This document shows, one piece after another, positions 25,479 through 34,503 of a stretch of DNA of 48,931 bases. A program made the position numbers and the translations under genes. Position 1 is the stretch's first letter. Each line of letters begins with the position of its first letter. Below the pieces are notes generated by a model, which was not told the DNA's origin, made no database searches, and saw nothing but the letters and a program-made list of their open reading frames with translations. The DNA is from Eubacterium sp. (GTDB taxonomy: Bacteria; Bacillota; Clostridia; Lachnospirales; Lachnospiraceae), in assembly GCA_017433295.1 (NCBI GenBank), contig JAFRHL010000030.1, forward strand, positions 1 through 48,931, read 5' to 3'.

Positions 25479-26657
25479 ATGAAACAATTCTGGAAAGACT
25501 CTTTGAAAAGCGCGATTCCCGGCTTTCTGAGTCTGACACTTACCGTAATCTTATTTTTTTGCATTTTTCGTTTTGATGGGATCGGCAAAGGCTTTCATTC
25601 CCTTTTGTCCATTCTGATGCCCTTTATCTATGGCGGTGTGATGGCATATCTGCTGAAAACACCCTATAACTGGATCGAGAAAAAACTGTCTGCCCGTATG
25701 TCAGGAAAAAGACAGGGACTGGTCAAACCCCTGTCTGTTCTGATCGTAATGTTCCTGTCCTTTGTGATCATCTATCTGCTGCTGGCCATGGTGGTTCCGG
25801 CTTTGGTAAACAGCATTGTGCGGATCATCAGTAAAGTGCCGGAAACTCTGACCCAGTTCGAGCAATTTGTAAATAATATCAGCCATGGCAATGAGGTGAT
25901 CAATAATTACATTGATCAGGCGACGGCTGCCATCCGGACCAACGGTATGACCTGGGTGAAGGAACACATCCTTCCCAGCCTGCAGAGTATGATGGGCGAA
26001 TTTGCCAATACCTTTGGGGCCGTATTCGGAGTCATGTACAATATTGTCATCGGTATCATTATCTGTGTCTACCTGCTCTTAAGCAAGGACACTTTTGCCC
26101 GGCAGGGTAAAATGGTGATCTATGCCCTCTTCCAGAAGAAAATCGCAGTAAAGGTTCTCGATGAATTTGCCTTTATTGACAAGACCTTTGTGGGCTTTTT
26201 CGCGGGAAAGATCCTGGACAGCGCCCTGGTGGGACTGATCTGTTATGCCTTCTGCCTGATCATGCATTTTGCCATGGGCATGCAGAATATAGTCCTGATT
26301 GCCGTGATCATAGGTGTGACCAACGTCATTCCCTATTTTGGCCCTTATATCGGCGCCATTCCTTCCGCTCTTCTGATATTGATGGACAGTCCCGTAAACT
26401 GTATTATATTTATCGTATTTCTTATTATATTGCAGCAGTTTGACGGAAACTTCCTGGGGCCCATGCTGCTGTCAGGAAGTGTGGGACTTTCCGGTTTCTG
26501 GGTTCTTTTTTCCATCACACTTTTCGGTGGTCTGCTGGGATTTGCGGGGGTACTTGTGGGAGTCCCGGTTTTTGCGGTAATTTATGACCTGATCAAACGC
26601 TTTATCTTCTTCCTGCTTAAGAAGAGGAAGGTGAAGGTCAGTGATATAGCCAGCTGA
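25479..26657 (+). CDS. AI-2E family transporter (YtvI/PerM-like permease)
   Basis: The 392-residue protein is very hydrophobic, with helices at both ends and a soluble segment in the middle (about 120-200), as usual in the AI-2E family (UPF0118). The family signature region TNVIPYFGPYIGAIPSALL (about 285-303) is clear. Members export small molecules or ions; some act as autoinducer-2 exporters or Na+/H+ antiporters, so the substrate is uncertain. GAGGAG lies 8 bases before ATG 25479; an upstream frame start has no site. The stop is 3 bases from the end of the convergent kinase-DegV gene, with no terminator between them, so the two transcripts probably overlap. Confidence 0.87.
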   Translation: MKQFWKDSLKSAIPGFLSLTLTVILFFCIFRFDGIGKGFHSLLSILMPFIYGGVMAYLLKTPYNWIEKKLSARMSGKRQGLVKPLSVLIVMFLSFVIIYLLLAMVVPALVNSIVRIISKVPETLTQFEQFVNNISHGNEVINNYIDQATAAIRTNGMTWVKEHILPSLQSMMGEFANTFGAVFGVMYNIVIGIIICVYLLLSKDTFARQGKMVIYALFQKKIAVKVLDEFAFIDKTFVGFFAGKILDSALVGLICYAFCLIMHFAMGMQNIVLIAVIIGVTNVIPYFGPYIGAIPSALLILMDSPVNCIIFIVFLIILQQFDGNFLGPMLLSGSVGLSGFWVLFSITLFGGLLGFAGVLVGVPVFAVIYDLIKRFIFFLLKKRKVKVSDIAS

Positions 26658-26660
26658 TTT

Positions 26661-29336
26661 TCAAAGGACCTTTTTGTCCCGGTACAAAAGACCGAAGGTA
26701 CCCGGTCCGCAGTAGGAGGAGATGGCCGGGGAAGCCTTCTGGAAAATGATCTTTTCAAAATCGCAGTATTTCTTTATCTCAGACCGGATTGCTTCAAGCT
26801 CCTTTGGCTGCATTCCCACATAGGTGACAAAAAGGATCCTCTGGTCAATGGAGTTTCTGTGTTTGAGTTCGGAAGCAATGTACTTCTTCCAGTAGGAACG
26901 CCGGGAGCCCACCAGGAGTCTCCCGATGCGGATCCTGCCTTCTTTCAGTTTCAATACAGGATGTATCAGCAGGGCTTTTGTGAGTCCTGCTGTTTTCTTT
27001 TTTACCAGTCCGGATCTTGCCATATATTCCAGATCTTCCACAATGAATCCGGAATGGATATGGTTTTTGACAAGCTCCAGCTGCTCTATGATCCTGGCAG
27101 GGCCAAGGCCCTCCTCCAGCAGCTGACAGGCCTTTAGTACCAGAAGACCCTGCCCGCTGGAAAGATGGCCGGAATCAATAACCTGGACATTCTGGAAGTT
27201 ACCGGCAGCCTCTGTTGCCGGCTGATATCCGCTGTCCTTTATTTGACCGGAAATAGAGATGTGGATAACATTTCCTGCCCGCAGCAGCTGAGAGGCAAAA
27301 AAGCTTTCATAGGCTGAGGTATCCGGAGCAATCGTCTTTACGCTGCTGCCTGTTTTCTGCATATAAGAGACGAGGCCGGCAGATTCGATTTCCACCCCGT
27401 CAAGAAACAGCCCCTCTTCGGTGGCTACGGTATGAGGGATAATACCTATATGATACTTTTTGATCAGGTATCCCGGAAGATCGGCGATGCTGTCGGTCGT
27501 TATGACAGTCTCATGAAGCTGCTGCTGCTCCTTCAGCCATGCCATGCTGTCTTCAGCGATGGACCTGTCGGAATCGACGAGATGAAGAAGCTCTTCGGGC
27601 AGAAGACGAATACATTCCTCCTCCAGCTCCTTTCCGCTGCAGGGCTTCACAAGATAACCGTCAAAGCCTTCTCTGGCATAAAGCCGGCGGCTTTCGCCCT
27701 CACTGTTGGCGGTAAGGGCCACCACCCGGGCATCCCTGCTGAGTCCCCCTGCCTGGGATCTCAGATGATGCAGGCATTCTATTCCGTCCATTTCGGGCAT
27801 CATGTGATCCATAAAGATAAGATGATAGCGGATATTGAGAGTTTTCTTAAGGGCCTCCTTTCCACTGGCAGCAGTATCTATGCGCATACGGGTATCCCGA
27901 AGCAGTTTTTCCACCACCATACGGTTGGGGGCATTATCATCCACGATCAGCAGACTTGCTTCCGGCGCTTCAAAGCTGTGCCTGTAAGGCTGGCGGGTAA
28001 GTTCGCTGCGGCTGCTTTTGAAGGGATTTGTCCCGATACTCTCGCTGCCGGCAATTTTCTGGGGCAGACGGATGGTGAAGACGCTGCCCCGGGTATAGAC
28101 GCTGTCTACGGTGATGCTGCCATGCATCAGGTCCACAAGCTGTCTGACAATGGAGAGTCCCAGACCTGTTCCTTCAATCTGACGGTTTTTCTTTTCGTCT
28201 ACCCGGCGGAAGGCAGTAAAGAGATGGGGCATAAATTCTTTTTTTATGCCGATTCCCGTATCGCTTACCGTGAATGTGATGATTTTATCTGCAGAATCTT
28301 CAGATTCCCCGCTGACCGTTAAAGTGACAGAGCCCTCGGAGGTATATTTGATGGCATTGTTTAATATGTTGATGAGGATCTGTTTGATCCGGATTTCATC
28401 CCCGTATAAACGGGCGGGCAATTCCGGATCCACCTCCACATGCAGGTCAAGCCCCTTTTCTCTGGCGGGAAGCCAGACCATGCCAATGATATCCGAAAGC
28501 ATATCTCCCAGCTTGTACTCTGCTTCCGAAAGCTCCATTTTGCCGGATTCCAGTTTGGACATATCCAGAATATCATTGACCAGGTGGAGGAGCAACTTGC
28601 CGGCTGCCCGGACCTGGGCAGCGTCCTGGGCCACTTCATCAGAAATGTTTTCCCTGAGGATCATTTCATTGAGTCCCACAATGGTGTTGACCGGGGTACG
28701 GATCTCATGGCTCATACTGGAAAAGAACCGGTTCTGGGCCATGTTCAGGTTTGCGATCTCTTCCTGCTGTTTTTTAAGGATTTCCCTCTCCTGTCCGGCC
28801 ATATGAAGCTGGAAGAGGAACATGCTGGTGGTCATGATCCCGGTTATGATCAGCGAGGAGAGAGAATCAACATAAGCTGAATCAGTGGAGTAGGGCACCA
28901 CCAGTCCGGGATAATAATAAGACAAGGCATAGCAGATGATGGTTACGACAATATCGGAAATCAGAAGAAAGATTCTAAGACGGCCCCGGACTGTGAGAGT
29001 GATGAAAACCATGGCGAGAATACACCAGTTGGGTGCTCCGGCATGGATGCCTCCGTTATAAAAGAAGGCAAAGGGAAGCATCAGGAAAACCAGAAAAATT
29101 CCGCTGGCCCCTGCTCCCAGCTGTATCTTCCCCGTGCGCAGGGTGGAAATGCAGGTGGGTATAAAAAGCAGGTCACAGACCAGGAAAAATACTGTCCGCT
29201 GAAATTGAAAATCCACAATGGCCGCAATGACAAGCCAGACAAAGAGAGTGATGATACTGAGGGCAGAGTGCAGGCGGTAGCGTCGTTCAAATACATCCCG
29301 GGAGGGATCGTTCAGTTTTTTAAGCCAGTTTTTCAT
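26661..29336 (-). CDS. Hybrid histidine kinase fused to a DegV fatty-acid-binding domain
   Basis: The 891-residue protein has about six membrane helices (1-190), a coiled segment, HisKA (about 205-270; His in SMSHEIRTPVNTIVG), HATPase (about 315-430; DTGIGI, GTGLGLSIV), a receiver (about 462-580; phospho-Asp in IFMDHMMPEMDG) and a C-terminal DegV domain (about 610-891). DegV features seen are TDSIADLP at the start, IHISISGQIKDSGYQ, VIDSGHLSSGQGLLVL and FIVEDLEYMARSGLV. Stand-alone DegV/FakB proteins bind a fatty acid and present it to the kinase FakA. Here the domain is placed after the receiver, so lipid binding may modulate signalling. The start overlaps the previous gene by 4 bases (ATGA) with AAAGGAGG upstream. 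There is no Hpt domain; the upstream kinase carries one. Confidence 0.88.
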   Translation of the reverse strand: MKNWLKKLNDPSRDVFERRYRLHSALSIITLFVWLVIAAIVDFQFQRTVFFLVCDLLFIPTCISTLRTGKIQLGAGASGIFLVFLMLPFAFFYNGGIHAGAPNWCILAMVFITLTVRGRLRIFLLISDIVVTIICYALSYYYPGLVVPYSTDSAYVDSLSSLIITGIMTTSMFLFQLHMAGQEREILKKQQEEIANLNMAQNRFFSSMSHEIRTPVNTIVGLNEMILRENISDEVAQDAAQVRAAGKLLLHLVNDILDMSKLESGKMELSEAEYKLGDMLSDIIGMVWLPAREKGLDLHVEVDPELPARLYGDEIRIKQILINILNNAIKYTSEGSVTLTVSGESEDSADKIITFTVSDTGIGIKKEFMPHLFTAFRRVDEKKNRQIEGTGLGLSIVRQLVDLMHGSITVDSVYTRGSVFTIRLPQKIAGSESIGTNPFKSSRSELTRQPYRHSFEAPEASLLIVDDNAPNRMVVEKLLRDTRMRIDTAASGKEALKKTLNIRYHLIFMDHMMPEMDGIECLHHLRSQAGGLSRDARVVALTANSEGESRRLYAREGFDGYLVKPCSGKELEEECIRLLPEELLHLVDSDRSIAEDSMAWLKEQQQLHETVITTDSIADLPGYLIKKYHIGIIPHTVATEEGLFLDGVEIESAGLVSYMQKTGSSVKTIAPDTSAYESFFASQLLRAGNVIHISISGQIKDSGYQPATEAAGNFQNVQVIDSGHLSSGQGLLVLKACQLLEEGLGPARIIEQLELVKNHIHSGFIVEDLEYMARSGLVKKKTAGLTKALLIHPVLKLKEGRIRIGRLLVGSRRSYWKKYIASELKHRNSIDQRILFVTYVGMQPKELEAIRSEIKKYCDFEKIIFQKASPAISSYCGPGTFGLLYRDKKVL

Positions 29337-31903
29337 TCTGCGCCTCCTTTCGGGAAAAACTCCAGAAGCTCGTCAATTTCGGGCGCGAACTCCAGAACTT
29401 CATCATCAATCTGCATCCGGATCTGTTCGACCAGCTTCCTGTAATCCCGGATCATTTCCCCATGATGTTTCACAATATAGGAAGAGTCACCCTTTTTCGC
29501 CGCCGTCTCCAGAGCCTGGGTGATCTCTGAGAGGGGGACAGCCCCGATCAGGCGGGAGCTGCTTTTCAGGGCGTGAACATATATGGCATAATTATCCAGA
29601 TCCATGGAAGAGAGACATTGGTCCAGGCGTTCCTGCTTTGAAACTGCCTCCGAAACATATTGCTCAAGCAGGGTATCATACAGCTCTTTATCTCCCTGGC
29701 AATGGCCAAGGCCCATCTGTAAGTCAAGCTCTGCCTGAACCGGTGGATTCATGGAATCCGGCGGAACCGGCAGCGGCTTTTCTTCCGGTTGACGTGGATC
29801 GGTGAAAATCGCCTCAGCAGGCTCTGTAAAAGAAATCGTCTCAGCAGGCTCCGCAAAGGAAATGGATGAAGGGGGCAGGACCCGCTTCAATGTCCGCTCC
29901 AGCTCCGGTATTTCAATCGGTTTGCTGATAAAGCCGTCAAAGCCCTCCGCCAGCATCATTTCCTTTGCTGTGCTTAAGGCATTTGCCGTCAGGGCGATAA
30001 TGGGTATGTTTTTCCTGCCGCACTCGGTTTCCTGCCGGATCCGTTTCATGGTCTCCACCCCGTCCATTTCCGGCATCATATGATCCATGAAGATCAGGTC
30101 AAAGGTCTGGTCCCGGCACATGCGGACAGCCTCTTTCCCGGAATCGGCGGTACTGATAAAGATACCGTATTTCCGGAGGATACCGGAAGCAACATTTAAG
30201 TTCATGGGTTCATCATCCACGATGAGGGCATGAACATTGTGACAGACCAGTTTTCTTTCACTGCCGGGGATGAAATCCAGGTCGGAATTAAGGATGGCGG
30301 CAACAGGGAAGCAGTAAAAGGGTTTGGGCATGATAAGAATGTGGGAGGAAGGCGGGAGAGGGAAGTTTTCCCTGCCAACCAGGATCACATTCATCTGGCC
30401 GGAGAGGGAGTCCAGCAGAGCGGAAGAGGACAGATATTCTTCCTCGCCGATAAAGAGGTGGGTGATCTTAACCTTTTTAAGCAGTGCCAGGAGGTCATGC
30501 TCATTATCGACACGATGCATGGGCGTGCCAAGTCCCTTTACAATATTCAGGATCATATCGTTATAGAATTCCCGGACATAGGGATTGGAGTATTTGCGGA
30601 TATTGAGGTATCCTCCCAGCACGATACTTTCGGGACTGGCAACGGACATGCAGAATTCTTCGTCCGTCACCTGCTGGGGGATACTGACATGTACCGTGGT
30701 ACCGCTGCCGGGCTCACTTTCCACCATGAGAAAGCCGCCCAGGGCATGGGTAAATCCTGACACGATGGAAAAACCGAGTCCAAGTCCGCCAATGCGCATG
30801 GATTTGCCGGTATCTCCCTGGTAAAAACGGGTGGATACCAGGTCAACTTCTTCTGGGGTCATGCCGATTCCCGTATCCTTTACTTCAATACAGAGATTGA
30901 TGCCATAGGTCTGTTTTATGGCAGAGAAATGGACATATACGCCGCCTTCCCGGGTGTATTTTATGCCGTTGCTGATAAGATGGAAGAGGATCTTCTGCAG
31001 CTTGGCCGTATCTGTAACCAGACCGGCAGGAATATCGGCATCAACATCCACCACCAGCTCAAGCTCTTCCGGGAGCCCGGGACGGAGGACAGTCATCAAA
31101 TCGTTCAGAAGAGAAGACAGGCTGTAGCTTTCGGAATTGACCACAAGACGGTCAGTTTCCAGTTCGGAATAATCCAGGATGTCACTGATCTGATCAGCCA
31201 TCCGGCGGCCTGCGTTGCGCACCGTATACAGCTCCGGACCGAATTCATGATCCGGGTGCTGAAAGAGAAGGGTATCCGTCGTTCCAAGAATGGCATTGAC
31301 CGGTGTACGGAGTTCATGGGAAAGATTGGCCAGGAACTGATTCATCCTTCTGGTGGCCTTGTTCAGATTCCGGATCTGAATATCATTTTCCTCAAAGAGC
31401 TGGGCCCAGAGCTTTATGATAAAACGGGCCAGCCAGCAGGCCAGTGTCATCAGAAAGAAGTGCAGGATAAGCCTGGAGATCAGGAGGCTGTCCCAGACTG
31501 TATTTAAACGGATCATAAATATAACGTCATAGAGCAGGGTGAAATAATAGGTAATCTGGCAGAAGGTCACCAAAGCCCCTTCGCCAACTACCGTAAAGAT
31601 CAGGATCATGATAATCATGAGGGTAGACATGTCAAAGATACTGGTGAGATGGATCCCGTAAAAAAAGAAGGTCCCCATCATCAGGAAAGTGTAGATCCAG
31701 ACCCGCTGGTGTTCAGTCATTTTCTGTCCGGTATGCAAATACCAGCAGACGGCGACGGCGGAGAGGATCAGGGGGATGGCCCAGAGCTCCCAGGACATGA
31801 GAAGAGTCTCAAAAACAAGCCCCAGGGCCAGGAGAGTGTAGCTGACCAGGATTAGCATATGTGAAGATTCAAATAGTCCGGTGCGGTGATTGTCCTGCTT
31901 CAT
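29333..31903 (-). CDS. Hybrid histidine kinase with pseudo-receiver, receiver and Hpt domains
   Basis: The 856-residue protein has about six membrane helices (1-175), HisKA (about 190-255; His in NLSHELRTPVNAILG), HATPase (about 300-415; DTGIGM), a receiver-like region lacking the phospho-Asp (about 435-550; ends in MPKPF), a true receiver (about 555-675; Asp in IFMDHMMPEMDG), a Pro/Glu-rich linker with a 9-residue repeat, and an Hpt domain (about 740-835; His in YVHALKSSSRL). It can therefore run a full His-Asp-His relay toward a soluble receiver; the HD-GYP protein encoded just upstream has such a receiver. GGGAGG lies about 13 bases before the start, a little far. It overlaps the kinase-DegV gene by 4 bases. 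Confidence 0.9.
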   Translation of the reverse strand: MKQDNHRTGLFESSHMLILVSYTLLALGLVFETLLMSWELWAIPLILSAVAVCWYLHTGQKMTEHQRVWIYTFLMMGTFFFYGIHLTSIFDMSTLMIIMILIFTVVGEGALVTFCQITYYFTLLYDVIFMIRLNTVWDSLLISRLILHFFLMTLACWLARFIIKLWAQLFEENDIQIRNLNKATRRMNQFLANLSHELRTPVNAILGTTDTLLFQHPDHEFGPELYTVRNAGRRMADQISDILDYSELETDRLVVNSESYSLSSLLNDLMTVLRPGLPEELELVVDVDADIPAGLVTDTAKLQKILFHLISNGIKYTREGGVYVHFSAIKQTYGINLCIEVKDTGIGMTPEEVDLVSTRFYQGDTGKSMRIGGLGLGFSIVSGFTHALGGFLMVESEPGSGTTVHVSIPQQVTDEEFCMSVASPESIVLGGYLNIRKYSNPYVREFYNDMILNIVKGLGTPMHRVDNEHDLLALLKKVKITHLFIGEEEYLSSSALLDSLSGQMNVILVGRENFPLPPSSHILIMPKPFYCFPVAAILNSDLDFIPGSERKLVCHNVHALIVDDEPMNLNVASGILRKYGIFISTADSGKEAVRMCRDQTFDLIFMDHMMPEMDGVETMKRIRQETECGRKNIPIIALTANALSTAKEMMLAEGFDGFISKPIEIPELERTLKRVLPPSSISFAEPAETISFTEPAEAIFTDPRQPEEKPLPVPPDSMNPPVQAELDLQMGLGHCQGDKELYDTLLEQYVSEAVSKQERLDQCLSSMDLDNYAIYVHALKSSSRLIGAVPLSEITQALETAAKKGDSSYIVKHHGEMIRDYRKLVEQIRMQIDDEVLEFAPEIDELLEFFPKGGAE
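29810..29863. repeat. 27-bp (9-codon) tandem repeat in the kinase linker
   Basis: Two in-frame units (29837-29863 and 29810-29836) encode ISFAEPAET and ISFTEPAEA in the linker between receiver and Hpt domains of the hybrid kinase. Copy number changes would alter linker length without breaking the frame. Confidence 0.8.
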
Positions 31904-31922
31904 AAATACAGTTCATCCTCCC

Positions 31923-32939
31923 TTAATTTTCGTGCATGGTATATGCGGTATCTTCATCGATCATCTCCAGCATGATGTCCGCAAAGGCCGGGTCAAACTG
32001 TCTTCCCCTGCCTTCCTCGATCTCCCTGCGGACTATATCCTGGGCAAGGATCTCCCGGTAGCTTCTGTGGCTGGTCATGGCATCATAGGCATCCGCCACG
32101 GCAATAATGCGGGCTTCCTCCGGGATATTCTCTCCGGCAAGTCCGTCCGGATAGCCCTTTCCGTCATAACGTTCATGATGCCAGTGGGCTCCGGTGGCCA
32201 GGCCGGGCATTTCCCGGATATTGGATAAAATGCTGTGGCCCCTGTCCGGATGGCCCTTGATCAGGGCAAATTCTTCCTCGGTCAGGCGGCCGGGTTTATT
32301 GATGACGGCGTCCGGTATACCGATCTTACCCACATCATGGAGGATACCCATCATATAGAGATAGCTGCACCGGGCCTCGTCATATCCGTATCTCCGGGCA
32401 ATTTCCCGGGAATATTCGGCGACCCTTCTGGAATGCCCGTGGGTATACGTGTCCTTGGCGTCAATGGCTTCCGCCAGGGTTTCTACAATATGAAGAGAAA
32501 GCCTTTCGATTGCTTCGGTTTTCTTTCTGACTTCCCTGGTGAGATTCCTCTGCAGGCGGACCAGGTCAATGGTATGTCTGACCCGCAGCACCAGGACTTC
32601 CGGGATAAAAGGCTTTTTGATGAAATCCATGGCACCCAGCTGCAGGCCCCTGGCTTCAGTTTCCGCCTCGTCATCGGCGGTCAGGAAAATGACCGGAATA
32701 TCCTTTCCGTTTTTTAACCTTTTCAGCCGTGTTATGGTTTCAAAACCGTCCATCTCCGGCATCCTGATATCCAGAAGGATCAGGTCAGGGGACGGATCCG
32801 GCTCCTGACGGCTGATGTGGTCAAGCAGGGCCTGGCCGGACTTAAGTCCGGTGACCCTCATACCGTTTTTGCTGAGGATATGTCCCGCCATTTTCAGATT
32901 CGTAATATCATCATCTACTACAAGTACCCAGTTTGTCAT
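31923..32939 (-). CDS. Response regulator with HD-GYP c-di-GMP phosphodiesterase domain
   Basis: The 338-residue protein has a receiver domain (about 1-120; acidic pair DD9-10, phospho-Asp57 in LILLDIRMP) and an HD-GYP domain (about 145-325). The metal and catalytic residues are present: HGHSRR, HDVGKIG at 201, H230, HWHHE and GKGYP at 261. HD-GYP enzymes cleave c-di-GMP fully to GMP, so phosphorylation of the receiver would be expected to switch c-di-GMP breakdown. It follows the rlmD-type gene by 18 bases and precedes the Hpt-bearing hybrid kinase by 19 bases, which makes that kinase its likely phosphodonor. AAAGGG lies 8 bases before the ATG. Confidence 0.92.
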   Translation of the reverse strand: MTNWVLVVDDDITNLKMAGHILSKNGMRVTGLKSGQALLDHISRQEPDPSPDLILLDIRMPEMDGFETITRLKRLKNGKDIPVIFLTADDEAETEARGLQLGAMDFIKKPFIPEVLVLRVRHTIDLVRLQRNLTREVRKKTEAIERLSLHIVETLAEAIDAKDTYTHGHSRRVAEYSREIARRYGYDEARCSYLYMMGILHDVGKIGIPDAVINKPGRLTEEEFALIKGHPDRGHSILSNIREMPGLATGAHWHHERYDGKGYPDGLAGENIPEEARIIAVADAYDAMTSHRSYREILAQDIVRREIEEGRGRQFDPAFADIMLEMIDEDTAYTMHEN

Positions 32940-32957
32940 AATTAATACCCTTTTCCA

Positions 32958-34328
32958 TCATGATATCTGACTCCTACACAAAAGAACAACCGTCTCGATA
33001 TGAACCGTACCGGGGAACTGGTCTACCAGGCAGCATCGCCTTACTTCATAACCTGCTTCCATAAGAACTGCCAGATCCCGCATCAGGCTGGTAGGCTTGC
33101 AGCTGACATAGACCATTTCCTTAACGCCGAAGCTGATTATCTTTCTTAAGGCTTTGGGATTGATCCCGTCTCTGGGCGGGTCCAGGACGATGATATCTGG
33201 TTTGTCATGAAGATCATCAACCACCTTAAGCACATCTCCGGCTATAAATTCACAGTTGGCCAGGCCGTTGGCTGCCGCATTTTCTCCGGCTGCTTCCACA
33301 GCTTCCTCAACGATCTCCACTCCCACCACCTTCCGGGCCACCGGAGCCAGGATCTGGGCAATGGTGCCGGTGCCGGAGTAAAGATCGTAGATCAATTTAT
33401 CTCTGGTTTCTCCCACATATTCTCTTACCTTGTCATAGAGGATCTCCGCACTCAGTGTGTTGGTCTGGAAAAAGGAGAAGGGAGAGATCTTAAACTTCAT
33501 ATTAAACAGGTATTCATCAATATAATCCTGTCCATAAAGGAGTCTGGTCTCGTCGCTTTTTACCACATCGGCAGGACTGTCATTGATGGTGTGGAGGATG
33601 CCGGCAATACGGCCGTCTATTGAGCTGCCGGCGGTCAGGATCGCCTGAACGAAACTCTCCTCATCCAGCCTGTCCATGGAACTTGTCACCAGGTTTATCA
33701 AAATATCTCCGGTTTTTACAGACCTCCGCAATACCAGGTGCCTTAAGAAACCCTCATGCCGCATCCGGTGGTAGTATGATTTTCCTTCCTTTTTAAAATA
33801 GGAGAGTACTATATTGAGCAGCAGGTTAAAATCCGGGTCCACGATCCGGCAGTCGGAAAGGGGCACTATGTCATAGAAACTGTTTCTCTTATGCATACCC
33901 AAAGTGAGGGGGCCGCCTTTTTCCTCGTCCCCGAAGGTGTACTCCATCTTATTGCGGTAGCCTTCATGGATGGGGCTGCCATAGATGGCCTCAATGGAAA
34001 AATCAAAGCCGGCCTGCCGGATGAGAGCTTCTACCTGACGCCTCTTCAAAGAAAGCTGTTCATCATAGGGAAGATTCTGGTAGGCACAGCCTCCGCAGCT
34101 GCCGAAATGGATGCAGGCAGGAAAAGGGAGTTCGCGGTCAGAGGGCTCGAGAACTTCCAAAAGCCGGCCTTCCAGCCGGTCTTTTCTTTTTTTGCTGATA
34201 GAAAAACGGACAGTCTGGCCCTCCAGAGCATTTTTCACTATGATTTTCTGATCGTCTTTTATTATGATGCCTTTATTGGGGAAATCTGTTTGAAGAACAG
34301 TTCCCGTAAGGATGTCGCCTTTTCTCAT
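32958..34328 (-). CDS. rlmD: 23S rRNA (uracil-5-)-methyltransferase, RlmD/RlmCD type with TRAM domain
   Basis: The 456-residue protein begins with a TRAM RNA-binding domain (KGDILTGTVLQTDFPNKG), has the Fe-S cysteine cluster HFGSCGGCAYQNLPYDEQ (about 77-94), the SAM motif DLYSGTGTIAQ (about 320-330), VLDPPRDG and the catalytic-Cys motif YVSCKPTSLMRDL. It methylates uridines in 23S rRNA; one enzyme in Gram-positives (RlmCD) serves U747 and U1939, so the exact target is open. The start at 34328 fits a promoter whose predicted transcription start is near 34356; a longer reading frame would begin upstream of it. It leads an operon with HD-GYP and two hybrid kinases. A second, shorter paralogue lies at 44906-46084. 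Confidence 0.87.
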   Translation of the reverse strand: MRKGDILTGTVLQTDFPNKGIIIKDDQKIIVKNALEGQTVRFSISKKRKDRLEGRLLEVLEPSDRELPFPACIHFGSCGGCAYQNLPYDEQLSLKRRQVEALIRQAGFDFSIEAIYGSPIHEGYRNKMEYTFGDEEKGGPLTLGMHKRNSFYDIVPLSDCRIVDPDFNLLLNIVLSYFKKEGKSYYHRMRHEGFLRHLVLRRSVKTGDILINLVTSSMDRLDEESFVQAILTAGSSIDGRIAGILHTINDSPADVVKSDETRLLYGQDYIDEYLFNMKFKISPFSFFQTNTLSAEILYDKVREYVGETRDKLIYDLYSGTGTIAQILAPVARKVVGVEIVEEAVEAAGENAAANGLANCEFIAGDVLKVVDDLHDKPDIIVLDPPRDGINPKALRKIISFGVKEMVYVSCKPTSLMRDLAVLMEAGYEVRRCCLVDQFPGTVHIETVVLLCRSQIS

Positions 34329-34362
34329 ATATATAAAAGTAATCCTTTCATTATCTTGAATG

Positions 34363-34391
34363 ATTGTACCATTGCACAGCATAGAAAGCAA
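34363..34391 (-). promoter_or_regulatory. Promoter of the rlmD/HD-GYP/kinase operon
   Basis: On the minus strand TTGCTT (34386-34391), 17 bases, TACAAT (34363-34368), giving a leader of about 28 bases to ATG 34328. Confidence 0.7.
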
Positions 34392-34503
34392 CTTAAAAAC
34401 AAAGAACCGAAATCCGACAAACTTTTTAGTAGATTCTACATCTGATTTGTGATATTATAGGCTTCGTGTGACAAAGATGTCTTACTTAAGGAGGATTTGA
34501 AAT

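Noticed and set aside
26658-26660. A terminator between the AI-2E permease and the kinase-DegV gene
   Set aside because: Only three bases separate the genes and no hairpin with a T-run is visible on either side.
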